This document shows, piece after piece, positions 44,601 to 56,328 of a stretch of DNA of 64,000 nucleotides. A program made the position numbers and the translations under genes. Positions within the stretch are counted from its first letter, which is position 1; every line of letters begins with the position of its first letter. The stretch lies in contig OZ024742.1 in the NCBI GenBank assembly GCA_964016885.1, forward strand, positions 8,520,162 to 8,584,161, written 5' to 3'. The notes below the pieces were generated by a model. That model saw only the letters and a program-made list of their open reading frames with translations. It did no database searches and had not been told where the DNA came from. The DNA is from Eledone cirrhosa. Lineage: Eukaryota > Mollusca > Cephalopoda > Octopoda > Eledonidae.

Positions 44601-47600
44601 GTAAATCTACAGACTCTGCTCTGCTAGACTGCCCTATCTCAGTACATATCTTCTAGTATAATTCTTCAGTGTAAACCTACAGACTCTGCACTGCTAGACT
44701 GCCCTATCTCAGTACATATCTTCTAGTATACTTCTTCAGTGTAAATCTACAGACTCTACTCTGCTACACTGCCCTATCTCAGTACATATTTTCTAGTATA
44801 CTTCCTCAGTGTAAACCTACAGACTCTGCTCTGCTAGACTGCCCTATCTCAGTACATATCTTCTAGTATACTTCTTCAGTGTAAACCTACAGACTCTGCT
44901 CTGCTAGACTGCCCTATCTCAGTACATATCTTCTAGTATACTTCTTCAGTGTAAACCTAAAGACTCTGCTCTGCTAGACTGCCTTATCTCAGTACATATC
45001 TTCTAGTATACTTCTTCAATGTAAACCTACAGACTCTGCACTGCTAGACTGCCCTATCTCTGTACATATCTTCTAGTATACTTCTTCAATGTAAACCTAC
45101 AGACTCTGCACTGCTAGACTGCCCTATCTCAGTACATATCTTCTAGTATACTTCCTCAGTGTAAACCTACAGACTCTGCTCTGCTAGACTGCCCTATCTC
45201 AGTACATATCTTCTAGTATACTTCCTCAGTGTAAACCTACAGACTCTGCTCTGCTAGACTGCCCTATCTCAGTACATATCTTCTAGTATACTTCCTCAGT
45301 GTAAACCTACAGACTCTGCTCTGCTAGACTGCCCTATCTCAGTACATATCTTCTAGTATACTTCCTCAGTGTAAACCTACAGACTCTGCACTGCTAGACT
45401 GCCCTATCTCAGTACATATCTTCTAGTATACTTCTTCAGTGTAAACCTACAGATTCTGCACTGCTAGACTGCCCTATCTCAGTACATATCTTCTAGTATA
45501 CTTCTTCAGTGTAAACCTACAGACTCTGCTCTGCTAGACTGCCCTATCTCAGTACATATCTTCTAGTATACTTCCTCAGAGTAAACCTACAGACTCTGCA
45601 CTGCTAGACTGCCCTATCTCAGTACATATCTTCTAGTATAATTCTTCAATGTAAATCTACAGACTCTGCTCTGCTAGACTGCCCTATCTCAGTACATATC
45701 TTCTAGTATAATTCTTCAGTGTAAACCTACAGACTCTGCACTGCTAGACTGCCCTATCTCAGTACATATCTTCTAGTATACTTCTTCAGTGTAAATCTAC
45801 AGACTCTACTCTGCTACACTGCCCTATCTCAGTACATATTTTCTAGTATACTTCCTCAGTGTAAACCTACAGACTCTGCTCTGCTAGAATGCCCTATCTC
45901 AGTACATATCTTCTAGTATACTTCTTCAGTGTAAACCTACAGACTCTGCTCTGCTAGACTGCCCTATCTCAGTACATATCTTCTAGTATACTTCTTCAGT
46001 GTAAACCTACAGACTCTGCTCTGCTAGACTGCCCTATCTATGTACATATCTTCTAGTATACTTCTTCAATGTAAACCTACAGACTCTGCACTGCTAGACT
46101 GCCCTATCGCAGTACATATCTTCTAGTATACTTCCTCAGTGTAAACCTACAGACTCTGCTCTGCTAGACTGCCCTATCTCAGTACATATCTTCTAGTATA
46201 CTTCCTCAGTGTAAACCTACAGACTCTGCACTGCTAGACTGCCCTATCTCAGTACATATCTTCTAGTATACTTCTTCAGTGTAAACCTACAGACTCTGCA
46301 ATGCTAGACTGCCCTATCTCAGTACATATCTTCTAGTATACTTTTTCAATGTAAACCTACAGACTCTGTCTGCTAGACTGCCCTATCTCAGTACATATCT
46401 TCTAGTATACTTCCTCAGTGTAAACCTACAGACTCTGCTCTGCTAGACTGCCCTATCTCAGTACATATCTTCTAGTATACTTCTTCAGTGTAATCCTACA
46501 GACTCTGCTCTGCTAGACTGCCCTATCTCAGTACATATCTTCTAGTATACTTCTTCAGTGTAAACCTACAGACTCTGCTCTGCTAGACTGCCCTATCTCA
46601 GTACATATCTTCTAGTATACTTCCTCAGTGTAAACCTACAGACTCTGCTCTGCTAGACTGCCCTACCTCAGTACATATTTTCTAGTATACTTCTTCAGTG
46701 TAAACTACAGACTCTGCTCTGCTAGACTGCCCTATCTCAGTACATATCTTCTAGTATACTTCTTCAATGTAAACCTACAGACTCTGCACTGCTAGACTGC
46801 CCTATCTCAGTACATATCTTCTAGTATACTTCCTCAGTGTAAACCTACAGACTCTGCTCTGCTAGACTGCCCTATCTCAGTACATATCTTCTAGTATACT
46901 TCTTCAGTGTAAACCTACAGACTCTGCTCTGCTAGACTGCCCTATCTCAGTACATATCTTCTAGTATACTTCTTCAGTGTAAACCTACAGACTCTGCACT
47001 GCTAGACTGCCCTATCTCAGTACATATCTTCTAGTATACTTCTTCAGTGTAAACCATCAGACTCTGCACTGCTAGACTGCCCTATCTCAGTACATATCTT
47101 CTAGTATACTTCTTCAGTGTAAACCTACAGACTCTGCTCTGCTAGACTGCCCTATCTCAGTACATATCTTCTAATATACTTCTTCAGTGTAAAGCTACAG
47201 GCTCTGCACTGCTAGACTGCCCTATCTCAGTACATATCTTCTAGTATACTTCTTCAGTGTAAACCTACAGACTCTGCTCTGCTAGACTGCCCTATCTCAG
47301 TACATATCTTCTAATATACTTCTTCAGTGTAAAGCTACAGGCTCTGCACTGCTAGACTGCCCTATCTCAGTACATATTTTCTAGTATACTTCTTCAGTGT
47401 AAACCTACAGACTCTGCACTGCTAGACTGCCCTATCTCAGTACATATCTTCTAGTATACTTCTTCAGTGTAAACCTACAGATTCTGCACTGCTAGACTGC
47501 CCTATCTCAGTACATATCTTCTAGTATAATTCTTCAATGTAAATCTACAGACTCTGCTCTGCTAGACTGCCCTATCTCAGTACATATCTTCTAGTATAAT

Positions 47601-47789
47601 TCTTCAGTGTAAACCTACAGACTCTGCACTGCTAGACTGCCCTATCTCAGTACATATCTTCTAGTATACTTCTTCAGTGTAAATCTACAGACTCTACTCT
47701 GCTACACTGCCCTATCTCAGTACATATCTTCTAGTATAATTCTTCAATGTAAACCTACAGACTCTGCTCTGCTAGACTACACTATCTCA

Positions 47790-50092
47790 GTACATATCTT
47801 CTAGTATACTTCTTCAATGTAAACCTACAGACTCTGCACTGCTAGACTGCCCTATCGCAGTACATATCTTCTAGTATACTTCCTCAGTGTAAACCTACAG
47901 ACTCTGCTCTGCTAGACTGCCCTATCTCAGTACATATCTTCTAGTATACTTCCTCAGTGTAAACCTACAGACTCTGCACTGCTAGACTGCCCTATCTCAG
48001 TACATATCTTCTAGTATACTTCTTCAGTGTAAACCTACAGACTCTGCAATGCTAGACTGCCCTATCTCAGTACATATCTTCTAGTATACTTTTTCAATGT
48101 AAACCTACAGACTCTGTCTGCTAGACTGCCCTATCTCAGTACATATCTTCTAGTATACTTCCTCAGTGTAAACCTACAGACTCTGCTCTGCTAGACTGCC
48201 CTATCTCAGTACATATCTTCTAGTATACTTCTTCAGTGTAAACCTACAGACTCTGCTCTGCTAGACTGTCCTATCTCAGTACATATCTTCTAGTATACTT
48301 CTTCAATGTAAACCTACAGACTCTGCACTGCTAGACTGCCCTATCTCAGTACATATCTTCTAGTATACTTCCTCAGTGTAAACCTACAGACTCTGCTCTG
48401 CTAGACTGCCCTATCTCAGTACATATCTTCTAGTATACTTCCTTAGTGTAAACCTACAGACTCTGCTCTGCTAGACTGCCCTATCTCAGTACATATCTTC
48501 TAGTATACTTCCTCAGTGTAAACCTACAGACTCTGCTCTGCTAGACTGCCCTATCTCAGTACATATCTTCTAGTATACTTCTTCAGTGTAAACCTACAGA
48601 CTCTGCTCTGCTAGACTGCCCTATCTCAGTACATATCTTGTAGTATACTTCTTAAGTGTAAACCTACAGACTCTGCTCTGCTAGACTGCCCTATCTCAGT
48701 ACATATCTTCTAGTATACTTCCTCAGTGTAAACCTACAGACTCTGCTCTGCTAGAATGCCCTATCTCAGTACATATCTTCTAGTATACTTCTTCAGTGTA
48801 AACCTACAGACTCTGCTCTGCTAGACTGCCCTATCTCAGTACATATCTTCTAGTATACTTCTTCAGTGTAAACCTACAGACTCTGCTCTGCTAGACTGCC
48901 CTATCTCAGTACATATCTTCTAGTATACTTCTTCAGTGTAAACCTACAGACTCTGCTCTGCTAGACTGCCCTATCTCTGTACATATCTTCTAGTATACTT
49001 CTTCAATGTAAACCTACAGACTCTGCACTGCTAGACTGCCCTATCTCAGTACATATCTTCTAGTATACTTCTTCAGTGTAATCCTACAGACTCTGCTCTG
49101 CTAGACTGCCCTATCTCAGTACATATCTTCTAGTATACTTCTTCAGTGTAAACCTACAGACTCTGCTCTGCTAGACTGTCCTATCTCAGTACATATCTTC
49201 TAGTATACTTCTTAAGTGTAAACCTACAGACTCTGCTCTGCTAGACTGTCCTATCTCAGTACATATCTTCTAGTATACTTCTTCAATGTAAACCTACAGA
49301 CTCTGCACTGCTAGACTGCCCTATCTCAGTACATATCTTCTAGTATACTTCCTCAGTGTAAACCTACAGACTCTGCTCTGCTAGACTGCCCTATCTCAGT
49401 ACATATCTTCTAGTATACTTCCTTAGTGTAAACCTACAGACTCTGCTCTGCTAGACTGCCCTATCTCAGTACATATCTTCTAGTATACTTCCTCAGTGTA
49501 AACCTACAGACTCTGCTCTGCTAGACTGCCCTATCTCAGTACATATCTTCTAGTATACTTCTTCAGTGTAAACCTACAGACTCTGCTCTGCTAGACTGCC
49601 CTATCTCAGTACATATCTTGTAGTATACTTCTTAAGTGTAAACCTACAGACTCTGCTCTGCTAGACTGCCCTATCTCAGTACATATCTTCTAGTATACTT
49701 CTTCAATGTAAACCTACAGACTCTGCACTGCTAGACTGCCCTATCTCAGTACATATCTTCTAGTATACTTCCTCAGTGTAAACCTACAGACTCTGCTCTG
49801 CTAGACTGCCCTATCTCAGTACATATTTTCTAGTATACTTCTTCAGTGTAAACTACAGACTCTGCTCTGCTAGACTGCCCTATCTCAGTACATATCTTCT
49901 AGTATACTTCTTCAATGTAAACCTACAGACTCTGCACTGCTAGACTGCCCTATCTCAGTACATATCTTCTAGTATACTTCCTCAGTGTAAACCTACAGAC
50001 TCTGCTCTGCTAGACTGCCCTATCTCAGTACATATCTTCTAGTATACTTCCTCAGTGTAAACCTACAGACTCTGCTCTGCTAGACTGCCCTA
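47790..50092. repeat. 2,303-bp satellite block, copy A (offset 4,965)
   Basis: This block matches 52755-55057 at a constant offset of 4965 bp over about 33 monomers. One mismatch was seen (48816 C versus 53781 G). Shared private markers are GCAATGCTAG, ACTTTTTCAATG, a 68-bp monomer, CATATCTTGTAG (twice, 980 bp apart) and GTGTAATCCTAC. The block contains its own 980-bp (14-monomer) partial duplication: GACTGTCC through CTTGTAG near 48260-48710 repeats near 49240-49690. Confidence 0.9.
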
Positions 50093-52754
50093 CCTCAGTA
50101 CATATTTTCTAGTATACTTCTTCAGTGTAAACTACAGACTCTGCTCTGCTAGACTGCCCTACCTCAGTACATATTTTCTAGTATACTTCTTCAATGTAAA
50201 CCTACAGACTCTGCACTGCTAGACTGCCCTATCTCAGTACATATCTTCTAGTATACTTCCTCAGTGTAAACCTACAGACTCTGCTCTGCTAGACTGCCCT
50301 ATCTCAGTACATATCTTCTAGTATACTTCTTCAGTGTAAACCTACAGACTCTGCTCTGCTAGACTGCCCTATCTCAGTACATATCTTCTAGTATACTTCT
50401 TCAGTGTAAACCTACAGACTCTGCACTGCTAGACTGCCCTATCTCAGTACATATCTTCTAGTATACTTCTTCAGTGTAAACCATCAGACTCTGCACTGCT
50501 AGACTGCCCTATCTCAGTACATATCTTCTAGTATACTTCTTCAGTGTAAACCTACAGACTCTGCTCTGCTAGACTGCCCTATCTCAGTACATATCTTCTA
50601 ATATACTTCTTCAGTGTAAAGCTACAGGCTCTGCACTGCTAGACTGCCCTATCTCAGTACATATCTTCTAGTATACTTCTTCAGTGTAAACCTACAGACT
50701 CTGCACTGCTAGACTGCCCTATCTCAGTACATATCTTCTAGTATACTTCCTCAGAGTAAACCTACAGACTCTGCTCTGCTAGACTGCCCTATCTCAGTAC
50801 ATATCTTCTAGTATACTTCTTCAGTGTAAACCTACAGATTCTGCACTGCTAGACTGCCCTATCTCAGTACATATCTTCTAGTATAATTCTTCAATGTAAA
50901 TCTACAGACTCTGCTCTGCTAGACTGCCCTATCTCAGTACATATCTTCTAGTATAATTCTTCAGTGTAAACCTACAGACTCTGCACTGCTAGACTGCCCT
51001 ATCTCAGTACATATCTTCTAGTATACTTCTTCAGTGTAAATCTACAGACTCTACTCTGCTACACTGCCCTATCTCAGTACATATCTTCTAGTATAATTCT
51101 TCAATGTAAACCTACAGACTCTGCTCTGCTAGACTGCCCTATCTCTGTACATATCTTCTAGTATACTTCTTCAATGTAAACCTACAGACTCTGCACTGCT
51201 AGACTGCCCTATCGCAGTACATATCTTCTAGTATACTTCCTCAGTGTAAACCTACAGACTCTGCTCTGCTAGACTGCCCTATCTCAGTACATATCTTCTA
51301 GTATACTTCCTCAGTGTAAACCTACAGACTCTGCACTGCTAGACTGCCCTATCTCAGTACATATCTTCTAGTATACTTCTTCAGTGTAAACCTACAGACT
51401 CTGCAATGCTAGACTGCCCTATCTCAGTACATATCTTCTAGTATACTTTTTCAATGTAAACCTACAGACTCTGTCTGCTAGACTGCCCTATCTCAGTACA
51501 TATCTTCTAGTATACTTCCTCAGTGTAAACCTACAGACTCTGCTCTGCTAGACTGCCCTATCTCAGTACATATCTTCTAGTATACTTCTTCAGTGTAAAC
51601 CTACAGACTCTGTCTGCTAGACTGCCCTATCTCAGTACATATCTTCTAGTATACTTCCTCAGTGTAAACCTACAGACTCTGCTCTGCTAGACTGCCCTAT
51701 CTCAGTACATATCTTCTAGTATACTTCCTCAGTGTAAACCTACAGACTCTGCTCTGCTAGACTGTCCTATCTCAGTACATATCTTCTAGTATACTTCTTC
51801 AATGTAAACCTACAGACTCTACTCTGCTAGACTGCCCTATCTCAGTACATATCTTCTAGTATACTTCTTCAGTGTAAACATACAGACTCTGCACTGCTAG
51901 ACTGCCCTATCTCAGTACATATCTTCTAGTATACTTCCTCAGTGTAAACCTACAGACTCTGCTCTGCTAGACTGCCCTATCTCAGTACATATCTTCTAGT
52001 ATACTTCTTCAGTGTAAACCTACAGACTCTGCTCTGCTAGACTGCCCTATCTCAGTACATATCTTCTAGTATACTTCTTCAGTGTAAACCTACAGACTCT
52101 GCACTGCTAGACTGCCCTATCTCAGTACATATCTTCTAGTATACTTCTTCAGTGTAAACCATCAGACTCTGCACTGCTAGACTGCCCTATCTCAGTACAT
52201 ATCTTCTAGTATACTTCTTCAGTGTAAACCTACAGACTCTGCTCTGCTAGACTGCCCTATCTCAGTACATATCTTCTAATATACTTCTTCAGTGTAAAGC
52301 TACAGGCTCTGCACTGCTAGACTGCCCTATCTCAGTACATATCTTCTAGTATACTTCTTCAGTGTAAACCTACAGACTCTGCACTGCTAGACTGCCCTAT
52401 CTCAGTACATATCTTCTAGTATACTTCTTCAGTGTAAACCTACAGATTCTGCACTGCTAGACTGCCCTATCTCAGTACATATCTTCTAGTATAATTCTTC
52501 AATGTAAATCTACAGACTCTGCTCTGCTAGACTGCCCTATCTCAGTACATATCTTCTAGTATAATTCTTCAGTGTAAACCTACAGACTCTGCACTGCTAG
52601 ACTGCCCTATCTCAGTACATATCTTCTAGTATACTTCTTCAGTGTAAATCTACAGACTCTGCTCTGCTAGACTGCCCTATCTCAGTACATATCTTCTAGT
52701 ATAATTCTTCAATGTAAACCTACAGACTCTGCTCTGCTAGACTGCCCTATCTCT

Positions 52755-55057
52755 GTACATATCTTCTAGTATACTTCTTCAATGTAAACCTACAGACTCT
52801 GCACTGCTAGACTGCCCTATCGCAGTACATATCTTCTAGTATACTTCCTCAGTGTAAACCTACAGACTCTGCTCTGCTAGACTGCCCTATCTCAGTACAT
52901 ATCTTCTAGTATACTTCCTCAGTGTAAACCTACAGACTCTGCACTGCTAGACTGCCCTATCTCAGTACATATCTTCTAGTATACTTCTTCAGTGTAAACC
53001 TACAGACTCTGCAATGCTAGACTGCCCTATCTCAGTACATATCTTCTAGTATACTTTTTCAATGTAAACCTACAGACTCTGTCTGCTAGACTGCCCTATC
53101 TCAGTACATATCTTCTAGTATACTTCCTCAGTGTAAACCTACAGACTCTGCTCTGCTAGACTGCCCTATCTCAGTACATATCTTCTAGTATACTTCTTCA
53201 GTGTAAACCTACAGACTCTGCTCTGCTAGACTGTCCTATCTCAGTACATATCTTCTAGTATACTTCTTCAATGTAAACCTACAGACTCTGCACTGCTAGA
53301 CTGCCCTATCTCAGTACATATCTTCTAGTATACTTCCTCAGTGTAAACCTACAGACTCTGCTCTGCTAGACTGCCCTATCTCAGTACATATCTTCTAGTA
53401 TACTTCCTTAGTGTAAACCTACAGACTCTGCTCTGCTAGACTGCCCTATCTCAGTACATATCTTCTAGTATACTTCCTCAGTGTAAACCTACAGACTCTG
53501 CTCTGCTAGACTGCCCTATCTCAGTACATATCTTCTAGTATACTTCTTCAGTGTAAACCTACAGACTCTGCTCTGCTAGACTGCCCTATCTCAGTACATA
53601 TCTTGTAGTATACTTCTTAAGTGTAAACCTACAGACTCTGCTCTGCTAGACTGCCCTATCTCAGTACATATCTTCTAGTATACTTCCTCAGTGTAAACCT
53701 ACAGACTCTGCTCTGCTAGAATGCCCTATCTCAGTACATATCTTCTAGTATACTTCTTCAGTGTAAACCTACAGACTCTGGTCTGCTAGACTGCCCTATC
53801 TCAGTACATATCTTCTAGTATACTTCTTCAGTGTAAACCTACAGACTCTGCTCTGCTAGACTGCCCTATCTCAGTACATATCTTCTAGTATACTTCTTCA
53901 GTGTAAACCTACAGACTCTGCTCTGCTAGACTGCCCTATCTCTGTACATATCTTCTAGTATACTTCTTCAATGTAAACCTACAGACTCTGCACTGCTAGA
54001 CTGCCCTATCTCAGTACATATCTTCTAGTATACTTCTTCAGTGTAATCCTACAGACTCTGCTCTGCTAGACTGCCCTATCTCAGTACATATCTTCTAGTA
54101 TACTTCTTCAGTGTAAACCTACAGACTCTGCTCTGCTAGACTGTCCTATCTCAGTACATATCTTCTAGTATACTTCTTAAGTGTAAACCTACAGACTCTG
54201 CTCTGCTAGACTGTCCTATCTCAGTACATATCTTCTAGTATACTTCTTCAATGTAAACCTACAGACTCTGCACTGCTAGACTGCCCTATCTCAGTACATA
54301 TCTTCTAGTATACTTCCTCAGTGTAAACCTACAGACTCTGCTCTGCTAGACTGCCCTATCTCAGTACATATCTTCTAGTATACTTCCTTAGTGTAAACCT
54401 ACAGACTCTGCTCTGCTAGACTGCCCTATCTCAGTACATATCTTCTAGTATACTTCCTCAGTGTAAACCTACAGACTCTGCTCTGCTAGACTGCCCTATC
54501 TCAGTACATATCTTCTAGTATACTTCTTCAGTGTAAACCTACAGACTCTGCTCTGCTAGACTGCCCTATCTCAGTACATATCTTGTAGTATACTTCTTAA
54601 GTGTAAACCTACAGACTCTGCTCTGCTAGACTGCCCTATCTCAGTACATATCTTCTAGTATACTTCTTCAATGTAAACCTACAGACTCTGCACTGCTAGA
54701 CTGCCCTATCTCAGTACATATCTTCTAGTATACTTCCTCAGTGTAAACCTACAGACTCTGCTCTGCTAGACTGCCCTATCTCAGTACATATTTTCTAGTA
54801 TACTTCTTCAGTGTAAACTACAGACTCTGCTCTGCTAGACTGCCCTATCTCAGTACATATCTTCTAGTATACTTCTTCAATGTAAACCTACAGACTCTGC
54901 ACTGCTAGACTGCCCTATCTCAGTACATATCTTCTAGTATACTTCCTCAGTGTAAACCTACAGACTCTGCTCTGCTAGACTGCCCTATCTCAGTACATAT
55001 CTTCTAGTATACTTCCTCAGTGTAAACCTACAGACTCTGCTCTGCTAGACTGCCCTA
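52755..55057. repeat. 2,303-bp satellite block, copy B
   Basis: This is the second copy of 47790-50092. Homology continues to the left of both copies with a two-monomer (140-bp) difference: AAGCTACAGG appears twice near 47193 and 47333 but only once near 52299. It lies about 1.3 kb before the LINE. Confidence 0.9.
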
Positions 55058-55418
55058 TCTCAGTACATATCTTCTAGTATACTTCTTCAGTGTAAACCTA
55101 CAGACTCTGCTCTGCTAGACTGCCCTATCTCAGTACATATCTTCTAGTATACTTCTTCAGTGTAAACCTACAGACTCTGCACTGCTAGACTGCCCTATCT
55201 CAGTACATATCTTCTAGTATACTTCTTCAGTGTAAACCATCAGACTCTGCACTGCTAGACTGCCCTATCTCAGTACATATCTTCTAGTATACTTCTTCAG
55301 TGTAAACCTACAGACTCTGCTCTGCTAGACTGCCCTATCTCAGTACATATCTTCTAATATACTTCTTCAGTGTAAAGCTACAGGCTCTGCACTGCTAGAC
55401 TGCCCTATCTCAGTACAT

Positions 55419-56239
55419 ATCTTCTAGTATACTTCTTCAGTGTAAACCTACAGACTCTGCACTGCTAGACTGCCCTATCTCAGTACATATCTTCTAGTAT
55501 ACTTCTTCAGTGTAAACCTACAGACTCTGCTCTGCTAGACTGCCCTATCTCAGTACATATCTTCTAGTATACTTCCTCAGTGTAAACCTACAGACTCTGC
55601 TCTGCTAGACTGCCCTATCTCAGTACATATCTTCTAGTATACTTCTTCAGTGTAAATCTACAGACTCTACTCTGCTAGACTGCCCTATCTCAGTACATAT
55701 CTTCTAGTATACTTCTTCAGTGTAAACCTACAGACTCTGCTCTGCTAGACTGCCCTATCTCAGTACATATCTTCTAGTATACTTCTTCAGTGTAAACCTA
55801 CAGACTCTGCTCGGCTAGACTGCCCTATCTCAGTACATATCTTCCAGTATACTTCCTCAGTGTAAACCTACAGACTCTGCTCTGCTAGACTGCCCTATCT
55901 CAGTACATATCTTCTAGTATACTTCTTCAGTGTAAATCTACAGACTCTACTCTGCTAGACTGCCCTATCTCAGTACATATCTTCTAGTATACTTCTTCAG
56001 TGTAAACCTACAGACTCTGCACTGCTAGACTGCCCTATCTCAGTACATATCTTCTAGTATACTTCCTCAGTGTAAACCTACAGACTCTACACTCCTAGAC
56101 TGCCCTATCTCAGTACATATCTTCTAGTATACTTCTTCAGTGTAAACCTACAAACTCTGCACTGCTAGACTGCCCTATCTCAGTACATATCTTCTAGTAT
56201 ACTTCTTCAATGTAAACCTACAGACTCTGCTCTGCTAGA
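55419..56239. repeat. Satellite segment upstream of LINE, repeated downstream
   Basis: This 821-bp stretch corresponds to 59139-59959 on the other side of the LINE at an offset of 3720 bp. Both contain CTTCCAGTATAC (monomers 55820 and 59540) and CTACACTCCTAGA (monomers 56030 and 59750), in the same order and spacing. Four mismatches were seen, near 55590, 55803, 56152 and 56231. Ignoring the LINE, the period is 910 bp, exactly 13 monomers, so the simplest reading is two tandem 13-monomer higher-order units. Confidence 0.85.
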
Positions 56240-56328
56240 CTGCCCTATCTCAGTACATATCTTCTAATATACTTCTTCAGTGTAAAGCTACAGGCTCTGC
56301 ACTGCTAGACTGCCCTATCTCAGTACAT

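Larger units (their letters stand above)
1..56328. repeat. 70-bp tandem satellite array (main block)
   Basis: The same 70-bp unit recurs head to tail from base 1; positions 1-70 serve as the reference monomer, beginning CTGCCCTATCTCAGTACATA. The span fits about 805 copies, and the array runs off the left edge. Copies differ at a few recurrent sites: monomer base 33 C/A, 37 T/C, 41 G/A, 42 T/A, 48 C/T, 60 G/A and 62 T/A. Length variants are 69 bp (GTGTAAACTACAG) and 68 bp (ACTCTGTCTGCTAG, or CATATTTCTAG). The consensus is about 41% G+C and has no CpG. Monomer bases 27-34 form the perfect palindrome AGTATACT. Since 70 is not divisible by 3, the frame rotates and stops recur, so no protein is encoded. 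There are no spacers, so this is not a CRISPR array. A centromeric or heterochromatic role is inference only. Confidence 0.98.

Noticed and set aside
1..56328. CRISPR array
   Set aside because: The repeat is continuous and head to tail with no unique spacers between copies; copy differences are recurrent point variants. This is a satellite.
1..56328. CENP-B box in the 70-bp monomer
   Set aside because: The consensus lacks any CpG and so cannot match the TTCG...CGGG core.
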